From Helicostylum pulchrum (taxonomy: Eukaryota; Mucoromycota; Mucoromycetes; Mucorales; Mucoraceae), in the NCBI GenBank assembly GCA_025677825.1, contig JAIXMO010000016.1:1-64000 (forward strand): 64,000 nucleotides of DNA, given 5' to 3'. This document shows positions 1-11,651 of the stretch, piece by piece (the first letter of the stretch is position 1; each line of letters opens with the position of its first letter). The position numbers and the translations under genes are program-made. The notes beneath the pieces are model-generated. The model worked only from the letters and a program-made list of their open reading frames with translations. It was not told the DNA's origin and did no database searches.

Positions 1-850
1 ATAACATACCCAGCCTGGACAAGAAGATGCAAGCATAGGTAAATCTTGTTGAGCGCCAACAGCTTCTTCAGTTGCATTTGCTTTTCTTCTTCTGGCTCTT
101 ACTTTTGGTTTACCGTCCTCTACTACTTTTTCAAGATCTTGTTGCTGCTTAGCAGCCTCTAAGGCTTCTCCGCCATGTTGCATATAATGTTTAAATCGAT
201 CGTTGAATTCTCGAGCAGATTCTACCAAGGATAAATCCTGTGTAAATGATGTATCGAATACATGATGGGCTCCTAAAAAGTGTTTAAAGAAATAAACTAA
301 TCGATGATGTACTTGGAGTGGAGTTAAACGATATTTTGCAGCAAATGAAGCTCTGGTTTGAGGACTGATAGAGATAACAATTGTACGATAATCTTCTGGC
401 TTATTTTGCTCAAGTGCTGTTTTGTTTTGTTCCAGTATCTTGAATAATTCTTCTTGAGATTGCATTGAAATTAAAACACTTTCAGCTGAAGTTACGCAAC
501 CACTATAAAATTTGTCAGCTAAATACTTCATACGAAAAAAAAAAGAAGAGAGGAAAGTTTACCTGCAGGCTAAACAATCGTCTAAAGAAATAGAAGCCTT
601 TTCAAGTTTTTCTTCTCCTCCGTCTTGCGAGATCTCATAATAACTTCCTTCGTTATCTACCTTGATCTCGGTCTTTTTTTTTTTAATAGATCAAAAAGTT
701 GATTAGTAAAAGAAAAACAAAAGTTTATTTTTATTATCTTACTTGTCCTCTATCTTCAGACTTTGTTACTTCGACAGGCTTAATACAAGCTTGAGAAGGA
801 GCAATATAATCGTTCAGATCAGTAAGTACTAGTGCTGACGAGAATGCCAT
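1..850 (-). CDS. NAR1: Cytosolic Fe-S assembly factor Nar1 (5' part, cut by window edge)
   Basis: Nar1/IOP1 belongs to the cytosolic iron-sulfur protein assembly machinery, where it passes Fe-S clusters to the CIA targeting complex; it resembles iron-only hydrogenases but has no hydrogenase activity. Three exons are visible: 743-850, 563-672 and 502 down to the window edge. The N-terminus ([18 protein letters not shown]) with the following CIKPVE, Cys22, is the family start. The cluster-binding CLACSGC (Cys69, Cys72, Cys75) is built across the second intron, which confirms the splice. Near the edge, [11 protein letters not shown] is the conserved hydrogenase-like motif. The remaining C-terminal half, with the H-cluster-type cysteines, lies outside the window. 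Transcribed away from the TPP gene. The first intron has an A-tract instead of pyrimidines before its acceptor. Confidence 0.93.
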
Positions 851-2550
851 TGGTTATTTAATGTAAGTGAAGTGTAAAAAAGTAACTAAAAAGAAAAAAG
901 AGCTATTTTTTTTAAAGAAAAGTCGGAGCTGATCAAATATACCAATCAAGATATTGATATCTTTTTCGCCATTGTTGTTTTTTTTAAAGAGTAGGCGGTC
1001 TATTACTTTTTTTTTTCACTTTGAGAAAAAAGTAACTTTTGTTAATATTTATACTAAAAAAAAAAGTTGTAGATACGAGGTAATTGAAACAAAATCTAGT
1101 GTTTTTTTCTTCTTAAAAAAGTAGTACAAAAGTAAAGATAACAATTATCTTGATCTAAAGCGTTTTCACTGGATGTATCTGGTTGGCCTCACGTGATTCA
1201 AGATGTTTGTACAACTACTTATCATACCCGAATTACCAAAGCCGAAACATATACTTCTTTTAAGGAATTGTAATGGGTTTAAATTTTTTGATAGGTGATT
1301 AAAGAAGCGATTGTATTTGTTGGTATTTTCCTAAAAAAAAGATACTACAACATCCTTTTTTTTTGGTAGCTCGCCAAGTTATCTTGATGGATTAGTTCGT
1401 TGTTACTTATTACTTTTAAAATAAAATTCCGGTAATTGATAAGAAAGGAGACAATAGCTTTTTTTTTTTTTAAAAAAAAGGTTCTAGAACGCTAGTGTCT
1501 CTTATCTTTCAAGAAGGGGTTTATAATAAATGGGGCAGGTTATCTCTTTTTTTTATAGTTTTTATTTGTACGCTTTTTATTTTTTAAATATATACATATA
1601 TACCAATTATAAATAACGCGTAAAGCGATAAACCCAAATGAGCGTTTGATGGGATATGCGAACGGACCTACTTTAAAAGGTAAGAGCGGTAGGCAAAAGA
1701 AGATCTTTTTGTGTGTACAGCGGCTCCACCCCCAAAGTTCCTTTTGCAACTAGCAGCTTAAATTCACCTTTACCACCCAAAATACAGTGTTTTGCATTTG
1801 AAAATAAATAAAAATGTTATGAGAAAATGTTATGAGAAAATGTTATGAAAAAAAAAAATGTTATGAGAAACTTTGGGTGACACCAAAGCGAATTTGGGTG
1901 ATTTACAAAAACGAACTTTGACCAATCAAAAAGCGAACTTTGGACTGAGACAAAAGCGAATTTATGAAATTGGAAAACGAACTTTGGGGGTGGAGCCGCT
2001 GTACTTTGTTTTTCATTGGACGATTAGAAGTGTGTAGTAAACATATTGTAAAGGTCCGTGTAACTATTGGGAAAAAGAGGGGAAAAGGTAAAAGAAAAGT
2101 TTTTTTGCTGTCACTTGAAATATTTAAAGTTCTTCACACATGAAATGATTTCACGTGAAGTAATGTTTTATTCTTTGCGGGAAGGGGTACCGTACCTGAA
2201 CAAAATATAATAAAAAGGTTTAGTTTTATTTAATATGGAATGAGGCCATTTTTTCTATTAAAAGTGCATTGATGTATATAGACATAGGAGGTATAATGAT
2301 AGTAACCAATAAGTTAGTAATAATACGTAGCGTGCTTAGATTAGATTGAGTAAGCTTCGAGAAAGAGATCAGGTACAAAAAGTATTATCAATTGCTTGAT
2401 CAGACTTATGTACCAGATATGGTTATCATCTCTGTCTGAACCACCGAGGCTAACTCCGCATCATCACTATCCATTCACCATATAAAATGTTAAAGATTAT
2501 CATTTCTTTTTTCTTTTTTTTTTCTTTCTTTTTAACTTTTTATCACCAAA
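851..2550. other. Spacer between divergent NAR1 and TPP genes
   Basis: About 1.7 kb without a convincing gene. It holds T/A homopolymer tracts, one T-run followed by A-run palindrome near 1459-1480 and the MITE-like element at 1718-2001. The last 100 bases before the TPP start are pyrimidine-rich, with a TATAAAA at about 2481-2487, a plausible promoter for that gene. A 69-codon open frame at 1540-1749 (minus) overlaps the MITE end and has no protein-like composition. Confidence 0.6.
1718..2001. mobile_element. MITE-like element with about 24-bp terminal inverted repeats
   Basis: The two ends are inverted copies: CAGCGGCTCCACCCCCAAAG on the left matches the reverse complement of the right end perfectly and extends imperfectly further in. 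Both ends are flanked by TA, as expected for a Tc1/mariner-superfamily target duplication. The 284-bp body is non-coding and contains about four tandem copies of an ATGTTATGAGAAA-like unit (about 1813-1870) and several copies of CGAACTTTGG/GCGAATTT. No transposase is encoded, so any mobility would need an enzyme from elsewhere. The terminal CAG-GCGGCTC resembles the larger element at 10.5 kb but the sub-terminal sequence differs, so I treat it as a separate family. Confidence 0.75.
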
Positions 2551-3997
2551 ATGTCTCCTACACTTATTTCTCAACAACAAAAGCTTTTACCACAAAAGTT
2601 CAATGCTATAAAAGAAAAATTTGAATCTAAACGTGTTATTCTATGTCAAAATCAAGATGAAGACATTTTGAAGTGTTATCAAACATTATTACATAACTAT
2701 TCTCAATGGATCAATCATACAGCTCTTGTAGTTTTATCTAATCGTACATATCAAGATGACAAGAATGTATTCTATTTTGAAAATGAAATTTTTGAAAAGT
2801 TTAAAAAAACCGCCGCTGTTGAGATTGTTATCTCAAGTGATCGGGTTGTTTTGCTAGGTGCTAAGCAACTGCAAATAAATGATATTACCAATTATACTGT
2901 AGCCGCAACTTTACTTCATTCTGCTCTTGTAAGTTAAGGGGGGAGGAGAGGAAATATAGGGGGGAATTTTTCTCTTTTTTTTTTTACACTATAAAAGAAA
3001 AGAAAAAAAAAAGAGAAAAGAAAAAGCTCCATCTTCTTTTTTATAATCATTCTAACTTTTATGAATTCACAGCATACTCAACCTTTAAATACGAGTGTAT
3101 TATACAATGCCTACAAACATTCACAAAAACGTTTATTCTTGTTTGATTACGACGTAAGTCTTTTTTTTTAAAATATTCGGAAATTGGATCAATTTATTCA
3201 TGTATTTTTTTTTTTAAAAAAAGGGGACTTTAACTCCCATCGTTAGTAATCCAGCAGATGCTCAACCAACTCCCGTGTTATTACAGTACCTTGACGCGTT
3301 ATGTCAAGACCCTAGCAACACAGTTTGGATCATCTCTGGCCGTGATCAAATCTTTTTAGATACTCATCTTGCAAAAATTGCAGGTTTAGGACTTAGTGCA
3401 GAACATGGATCGTTTATGAAAAAGGCAGGTTTAAATGACTGGGTGGATATGTTGAAAGATGCTGATATGTCATGGAAAAATGTCGCCATGAAGATTTTTG
3501 AAAAGTATACCAAATGTAACCCAGGTACCGTGATTGAACAAAAAAAATCTTCAATTACATGGCATTATCGTAATGCAAATAATACAGAAGAAGCGTAAGT
3601 TTTTTAATCGTATGATTTTCAATTCTTTTTTTTCTAAACTCAATTTTGTGTGTGTAGTGAACAACAGTCTGAATTGTGTCACGCCGAATTGATTCAGATT
3701 CCTGGTGTAGATATTCTGGTTGGAAAGATGAACTTGGAAGTTCGTTCGCTGTTGGTTAATAAAGGGGAGGTGGTTAAACGTATTAAACAAAAGCAAAATT
3801 GGGATTTCATCATGTGTGCTGGTGATGACCAAACAGATGAAGATATGTTTCGTGTTCTGCAAGATGATCGTCAAGCTTTTTGTGTATCTGTTGGTCCTTT
3901 ATCGAAAAAGACTAGTGCCAAATACTGTGTTGAACATAGTCAAGATGTTGTAAATATCATTGGACAATTGGTTCATACAACTACTAGTACTTTATAA
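2551..3997 (+). CDS. Trehalose-6-phosphate phosphatase (HAD family)
   Basis: Removes phosphate from trehalose-6-phosphate to give trehalose, a fungal stress protectant and storage sugar, in the cytosol. Exons 2551-2928, 3073-3153, 3224-3594 and 3658-3997 give 389 aa. HAD motif I, FDYDGTLTPI, is assembled across intron 2 with nucleophile Asp151 and acid/base Asp153; motif II is ISGRD (Ser191), motif III the lysine in VNKGE (Lys312), and motif IV GDDQTDEDMF (332-341), the signature of trehalose phosphatases. The N-terminal ~125 residues keep only a remnant-like domain rather than a full GT20 synthase, so the protein is much shorter than yeast Tps2 (about 900 aa). It converges on the chitinase gene, whose 3' end is about 260 bp away. 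Other short fungal and plant TPPs have a similar layout. Confidence 0.93.
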
Positions 3998-4255
3998 TAG
4001 AAAAAATATAGAAAAAATAAATCTGTATAATATTATTTTTTTTTTTGTTTAAAAAAAAGGGCTTTTTTTTAAGATTTTATTTAATTGTTAAAAAGTAATA
4101 ATACATTTAACAATATAAGAGAAAAAGATAGATAAATAGTAAAATGAACACTTGCAAGTAAATCAACTACTTTTAAAGAGTCATTTAAATAAGTTAAGTT
4201 ACGTTAAAGTACGTAGAATAGAATGAGGGGAATATCCTAGGGAATTGTATCGTTT

Positions 4256-6510
4256 TTAACAGTAACGATCTCTGCTCCAGATGGAAGAGCTTTCGGGAGA
4301 TTGGTTCTAAGAAAAGAAATATTAGTTTCTTATATACTACTTGCTAAAAAAAAAGTGTCCCTTACGTTATTGGCATCGAGAGCAACGTAAACGGTGTTCT
4401 TATAAAGAACCTTGGTTCCGGTCTTGTAAGCTCTAACACTAGACCATCTGACTGCGTTACAATTAATAGATCTAGTTTCAAGGGCAGGACAGCTAGCAGT
4501 CTTGACCCAAGCACCGGAGGTACCACCAGGGGCATCGTTTAAGGACCACCAAGCAGCCTTGTAAGCAACGTTCTTGTAGACAACCTTCGTACCAGCGTTA
4601 TAGGTAGCGGTGCTGGACCAGTTGGTAGATTCACAATCACCGGTAGGGACAGCAGCGGCAGTGGTGGTAGTAGTAGCAACGGGATCGGAAGTTACAGGAT
4701 TGCTGGTAGAAGCAGAAGCAGAAGCAGAAACAGAAACAGAAGCAGTGGTAGTGGTAGTAGTAGGCTTGATAGTAGTGGTAGTGGTGTTGTTACCACCGCC
4801 GAGAGTTCCACCGGCACAAGAACTGACTATAAGAGTAATTTATGTTAGTATATTAGTGAGGGAACGTTTGTACATATACTTACTAGCAGACCAGTCACTG
4901 TTGACAGAACCGCTAGGAGTAGTAGCTGTCCACCATTTAGGCTACATAATAAAGTTAGTATAAATAAATAAAGTTTTTTGTTTTTGTTTTATAGTATTGA
5001 CTTACGGTCCAGATATAACCTCTACAAAAAAAAAAAAAAAGATATATTAGATTCAGGGGTAAAATACACATGTGTCAAAAATATCCAAAGCTTACTTATA
5101 AGAGACCTTAGAACCAACCATATAGCTAGTACCAGCAACAAAAGCAGGATCTGTACATACAGGGTAGACGAAGCTACCATCACACTTTTCGCCAGCCTTT
5201 AATCCATCCTTCATGAACTTATCAATACGGTTGTTGGCACGAGCTTGAGAGGCATCCCAGAACATAACACCACCGAATGAAGGGAAAGCATCACGAGTTT
5301 TCTTAACAATATCCAATAAGGCACTAGGAGAAGTGTATCCACCACCAGCAGCAGAAGCACTAGCAGGGGCACCAATAAAGATCTTGACGTCAGGGTTAGG
5401 AGAGATAGTACGGGCCCAGATATCCCAGGTACCATAGTTCCATTGAGAAGGAGCATTGAAGTTTTGGAGACCACAAGGGTTGTTGTAGAATTGAACGTAG
5501 ACGGCATCGAAGGGGAAACCATCTAAAGTCTCTTGCAAGTTGGCATCGGGGTAAACACATTGAGGGGCAGCAGTAACGTGGTACTTCTTGGATCCGGACT
5601 TGAAGTGAGAGTCCAATTTCTTAAGGAAAGGAATGTAGTCTATATATATATACATGTTAGTTGGTTAAAAAAAAGCTTTTTATGTGTGTTACTTACACTT
5701 GGGTCCACCACCTTCGATATCAAGATCAACACTATTTTTTTTTTGAAAAATGTGGTCAGTCCTGTTTTTATACTTTTTTTCTCTTTCTAGCTTACCCATC
5801 CAAGTCGGCGTCACCGAAAGGTCGAATATCGGATTTACCACCAAAGAATTGGTTCCATAAGGTATCAGCAAATTCAACTGCTTTGGCTTCACTAGGGAAG
5901 CCGACACCACCAGTGGCGCCACCTAATGACAAGGTAATCAATTTACCCTTCTTCTGACAGTACTTGATATCGGGAGCAATTTTACTACAATCAGCCAAGT
6001 TGGTACCAGGGAAAGTAGCATTATCAATCATGTTACAATACTATACAATATAAAGTTATAAAGTTAGGATTTTTTTTTTAAAAAAAAGAAAAAAATAACC
6101 CTATTCTTACGTTTGCAAGATTAATTTGGGGTTGACCTCCAACACCGAAGAAATGAGTAACGAAGGAAACGGGAAGAACATCAATGGCGTCATCGTCACA
6201 ATAGAACTTGAGAGGCTGTTGCCAGTTGGCAGTGTCCTTACCGTTAGCGGCTCCATAGGAGTTCTGTCCCCAATCTAATTGATTTTATTAGAATATACAA
6301 TTCCCCCTTATTTATATAAGAATTACTTACAGTCTACAATGTTGTCATTACATTTATCCTACAGAAAATTATATGCATGTAAGTTTTTTTTTAAAAAATT
6401 CTCGAAAGAATCAAACTGGTTATGAAAAAGAGAAAAATAAAAAAAATTACGTTGTAAGCACTGGATAATCCGATAAGTGCGGAAGCAGCCAAGATGAATA
6501 CACTCTTCAT
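4256..6510 (-). CDS. Secreted GH18 chitinase with three CBM5/12-like modules
   Basis: Endochitinase cutting beta-1,4-GlcNAc chains, probably in cell-wall remodelling. Ten exons (6451-6510, 6331-6358, 6111-6274, 5796-6040, 5697-5731, 5096-5639, 5006-5021, 4884-4941, 4366-4826, 4256-4306) sum to 553 aa. Signal peptide: MKSVFILAASALIGLSSA. The catalytic domain is of the class III/fungal type: LITLSLGG sheet motif, then VDLDIEGG with acid Glu172 rebuilt across intron 4. After about residue 335 come a first CBM5/12-like module (GTSYMVGSKVSYKG...WTPKWW), a Thr/Ser-rich linker, then two tandem modules (YNAGTKVVYKN...AAWW and YKTGTKVLYKN...VYVALD). The last exon was chosen because its frame ends the third module in the same way as the second (NDAPGG/NQSPES). 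The modules probably anchor the enzyme to chitin. One exon is only 16 nt. Confidence 0.92.
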
Positions 6511-6821
6511 CTTATTTTGATTGTTAGTTGTTGATGAAAAATAAAAGGAAGAGGGGAATAAACTTGACGTATTTATATTAAAGGAAAATATTTTTTTTTT
6601 AAATTCCTTTCAGCTTTTTTTTCTGGGTGGGAGGGTGTAACAGTATATATTTGATAATAAAAATACAGGATTCTATTTCTTGCATTGTAATATTGTCTAG
6701 GATCTTAATTTAACACATATCTGTGATAATTATTGATCAAGTCATACGTAATACAATAAGATTATATAAATAAACAAATAAATAAAAAGCAGAGATGTAT
6801 AATGGAATTGTTTTTATTTAT

Positions 6822-9800
6822 CTATAATTGCTTATTACTCAAAACTTCTCTAGCGATTTTACAACTCCATTGAATTTTTTCTAATTCTTGTTCACCAAGA
6901 CCTGAATGTCTTCCATGAACTACCGATTCCAACATAAAGAAGATACAACCCTGAGAAAGAGTGCGTAACTCGATAATCTTACCAAATACATTAGCAATCG
7001 ATTGTGCGCCACCAGAATGTAATTGTAGTAAAAGATTAGCAAAGAAAATTTCCAAGAATATACGAGCATTACGTTGTACAGACATAAAATTAATACTTTT
7101 TAAAACGGCTAAAGTAAGGGCACTTTCAGCTACCAGAGAGGCATAAAATTTAGCCATGTTCATTAATTTACTAAGTCGAACGTTCTTGTTGGAATCAACA
7201 AGTGGAGCTTCGGAAGCAGATCTTTCTAATCCACCAACTTCGGATTCGCCGCATTCTCGGAGAAAATCCCAAAGACAGTATTGGAAAGTCACCTTGAATG
7301 AGTGGTCTGCTTCACATAATCTTTTACTAACAAGCATATAATATGGGTTGAACGTTTTTTCCTATTTTAGCAAGGTGATCGAGAGATTTAATAATTGTAA
7401 CCGTTTATTTGTTTGTACTACTTACATTTCCTGTACATTGTAACATAACACGACATATTTCACGTTGTTGTACTTCACTCAACCCAAGTTTCATAAGTTT
7501 TTCAAACGCATCCAAATAATCCTATTTTTCACATTAATATTCGATATCATTATGTAAACCAATAAAAAAGGGACTAACCTCGGAGCTCATTATAGTAACA
7601 AAGATCGTTCTACGGATATCTGTATTCATACCCTGTTTTCTTGCCAATTTTAATAACGCTTCTTGTAACGATTGATCATTTTTTAAATCTTCAGGCATCT
7701 TTGCGGTAGCGTATTTACTTGAGGTACCAACTAAGTTATCCTTCCAAGAGGAACCAACTAACCACCATTTACCCTTTGTTTCAACATTACGAATATCATC
7801 TAAACTCACTCTTAAGGCTTCAGTACTACGAACTGATCTTTTCTTAGATAATCCGTTCAAGAATTTCTTCATTTTCGAAACCATTTCTTTGTCCCCTTGA
7901 CCTCCAGCGGTCTGACCATTCTTAATCTTATTGTTTTTTACATTAGCAATCGTTTCAAGCATAAATTTATGACGAGTGCTGTAACAATTAATTTGATTAG
8001 TATGTGTCACCCTACTTGTACTTTTTTCATGCAATCTAAAATTATTTTTGCTTACGATATAGTTGAAGGATCACGTTTTGATGTTTCCTTTTGAATTTCG
8101 TCAATGATATGCTTTAAAGAAGTGGGATCATCAGTACGCATTTCAGGGCCGGCAGCTATATAAAAAAAAGTTAACATTTATCAATTGAATATATATACAA
8201 ATATATGAGGGGGAACCTACTTCTAATGACACGAAGTAAAAGCTCTACACCATGCTCATCTAATTTGGCAATAAGTTCACGAACAATATCATAGACGATA
8301 ACACAAGATAAAACTTGAAAGTTATACAACTCCAAAATTAAAGTCAAGAGATTTTTTGTTTCTCTTGCACCTTCTGGCCCTTCATCTCCATTATCATCTC
8401 CTCTTTCCATTGATTCTCTACATTTTTTATATTCCCTTTCAAACATTTCAACCAATGTTTGAACAAAGTGAGCGGCTATATAAAAATATTAATATTATGT
8501 CATGTGTGGGAGTAAATAATAGTTTTTTTTGTCACACTTTAAAGAAAAAAAACTTACCAAATTCGATACCAATTAAACGATAAAGACTAGCAACGATCGT
8601 TGCATAAGTAATAACAAATGAGTCCAATAGATTCGATTTTTGAGAAATAGAAGTTAAAATCAAGTCAGAAATAGTTGCGGTAACATCTACACATATTAAA
8701 AGAGAAATTAGTTTAGTTTATATAATCAAAATTACCTAATCGAATTTATGATCGAGGACACAAAAATAATTTTACCATGGCGCGGATAAGACCCGTAACA
8801 CTTTTCAATTTCAAGTAAAATACTTTCCATGTTACTCTCACTCAATCTGTTTAATTGACCCATAAGTTGTTTATGGAGTTTCATTTGCTGTTCACTTTTT
8901 GTTGTTGCAGTCTTTCTTAAATGAGGAGGAACATATTTTGACAGCACGTTGGATTTGACGGGTTCAACTGGCTTAGTTTCCTCTTCACTTTCCGCTTCAC
9001 TTTCCTCTTGTTCATTTAAAGCTTCCTCGTCACTATCGATATCGTCTTCACCAATGACTAAAGATTCATCATCACTGTCTTCCATATTCATAGCCTCTTC
9101 ATCATTGTCACTTTCTTCCTCCTCGCTATTTTCTTCTTCCTCGCTATTTTCTTCCATACTTTCATCGCTGTCTAATCCAGCAAAAATATCATCTACAGCT
9201 TCTTCGGCCTTTCCTTCCATCTCTAAGCCCTTCTTCTTTTGAACTTGTCTTTGTCTCTTTTTTCTTAAATACTCTTGATCATCATCTCCTTCTTCGCCTT
9301 CAATACCACCCAAAAGTTCCAATAAACCATCTTCTTCAAATTCTTTACCCAAAACCTTCGTCTTCTTTTTATTTAAACCTAACTTCTTTTCCCAATAAGC
9401 AATATCACGATCATCGTCTTCGAATTCTTGGTTATCTGTCTCCCCTTCTGCGGATTCAACTAAATTATCGGCTTTTAATAACTTGTAAAGTCCTGGGTTA
9501 GATTTGGACAGACGTTTCATGGCTTCAGCAGTTGTTTTTTCTTTGACGGGTTCTAATTTCTTTACTACTGGCTCTGATTTCGTTTTAACGGGTTCCACGG
9601 TCTTTTGACGTTTGTTACTTTCAACTGGCTTTTGGTCGACGGCTGGACGCTTCTTTTGATGACGTTCAGCGTTCTTTTTACCTTTATCTAGTTTCTTTTG
9701 CTTTCTCTGTTCTTTACGAGTAGATACAGCGATGGTAAATTTTCTTCCAAACTTACGATCATCTTTGTCTATTATAGATCGAGATCATTGTTAATAAAAA

Positions 9801-9964
9801 AAGGTAGTAAGAGATTGTGTTTTTTTTTTACCTTGTTCGTCAAGTTCTTCTCGCATGGACTGTGGAAGTGTTGATCCAGGCGTAGGAGTGTGACGTCCGT
9901 TTCCTCCGTTTCCTCCTTTTTTAAACGATCCTCCCTTCTTGAACGATTGTTGTTGAGGTCTCAT
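6822..9964 (-). CDS. Nucleolar MIF4G/MA3 protein NOM1/Sgd1
   Basis: Family members act in the nucleolus in 18S rRNA maturation and small-subunit biogenesis and bind the eIF4A-III/Fal1 helicase. Exons run from 9964 down to 6822. Order of parts: glycine/lysine-rich N-terminus, a basic patch (RKEQRKQKKLDKGKKN), an acidic Glu/Asp/Ser-rich stretch (about 9000-9200), the linker LSKYVPPHLRK typical of Sgd1/NOM1, a MIF4G domain (about 8950-7500, with LGTSSKYATAKMP), and a C-terminal MA3 domain (7341-6822, from NPYYMLVSKRLCE). I take the start at 9964 (MRPQQQSFKKGG); an in-frame ATG 51 nt upstream lies in a low-complexity leader. At least five introns interrupt the MIF4G part. Same strand as the chitinase, 310 bp upstream of its start. 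Confidence 0.9.
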
Positions 9965-11651
9965 TTGTTCGTTTTGAGTTGTATAAAAAAACCCTTCAAA
10001 AAAAAAAGCTTCCAAAAAAAAATAAAAAGAGTTTCTATTGTGACTGGGCTAATGTTAAGGAACGGGTCACAGTAAGCTTTCAATTGAATAAAGACATATA
10101 TGTATAGAGAGAGACATGTATAGAGAGAAAGATCTCTTTGGATAGAAAAGGATTGTTTTTACGTATTAGTAAAGAAATAAAATAAATGCTAATTATATTT
10201 GACCCAATTAATTCCATAGACAAGGTTGCCGAACATTTTATCAAAACATGCCTTTCTTTGCTTAATCTTTTTTATAGCGACAGAGTTCGCTTTTTTTAAA
10301 GTGCTAAATATAAGAGAAACTGCTGTGTATTTTATTTCCGTTCTTTCAAAAGCGAGCCAAAGTCAACGGTACCGTAAGTATAACTTAAAACGAATTATTT
10401 AAAAAAAGGAACTTTTTATTTTTTGGCTTACAGTAAAAAAAAAAAAAAAAATGACAAGCACATTAGAAACCAAGAAGCTTTGGAAAAAGAGAGAATCATC
10501 AAACTCATTACTTGTTGATGAAATTTAATGACGTACAGTCAATGTACAGTAGCGGCTCTATTTAAAGATGGCCGAAATGTGGAAGAAATCCACCCTTAAA
10601 TCGAACATACCCTTATATCGAACGGTGGGCGGGATAATATGTATCTAAGTGACAATATAATATAGTTTTTTTTTGGCACATCCATAAATAAACAGTGACT
10701 TATAAGTAATGTAATTAGAAGTAAATAGTTTTCTGGATACTTACCAAAGTATTTGACAAGTAAAAAATAATAAGTACTGCCAGTTATTTAAGAGTACAGA
10801 ACGTTTTGGTTCACACAAAAAAACATTTTAGCTATTGTGTTTACGCATGTGGTTCTTTCTTACTATAGAAGAAGAAAAAGTGACAGGTGTTACCAATGGT
10901 AAAAAAAAAAGTATAATGAAGAAGAGAATTTCTGTGTACAGGTGAAGTAATGGTAATAACTATAGGTAATTTATGTGCATATTATTCATTTTTATAAACT
11001 AAATAACCAACAAGTGGGTTTCCCATCGATGGCGAGTTAATACTAGACAAGCCATATGTCTTTGGATTATTTTTCTTTTTTTTAATGCAAGAAGTAGCAT
11101 AACAAATAAAGGTTATACTTCAGAAGAATGGTGGGTGTGCGAAGAAGACATACAACTGAACCGAATTAGCACACACTTTTACTTTTATAAATTCGTATTT
11201 AAATTATTAAAACCTTCAATCCCCTACTTTTTAAGAAATGACAATACGCCGTCTAAGGCCAGCAGTTAATCAACATCTTGGTATGATAGTTGCACAGCTA
11301 GAAAAACACGTACGTATAACAGTCAATGAAGATTATTGACTATCGAAATATCTTAGTCTGCAAGTAATTTTTACACTATGTTGTCGCTGGGAATAAGCAC
11401 AAAAAAAATACTTCTGCTATATTTTTATGGCTGGATGTATAATCTCATGAGGTGATACTACGTTGCCCTTAACGTCTCTTTGTTCTGAATGTCTGGTCGA
11501 ATAAGTAGAACTAACACTCTACTGTATCACTTCTCGAACAGAGTGGTAATTTCATAGTGTCATCGTAGGTTGGAACGGCTTTATTATCGACCATAAGACG
11601 TGTTGACTATTATAAATAGAGACAATACTAACATATTTTAAATAAAAATAT

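Noticed and set aside
1540..1749. 69-codon open frame, minus strand
   Set aside because: Overlaps the left end of the MITE and a Lys/Asn/Tyr low-complexity tail; no domain, no splice context.
4610..4963. 117-codon plus-strand frame, Val/Glu-rich
   Set aside because: Antisense shadow of the Thr/Ser-rich linker of the chitinase.
8949..9242. 97-codon Ser/Leu-rich plus-strand frame
   Set aside because: Antisense of the acidic stretch of NOM1; no homology signal.
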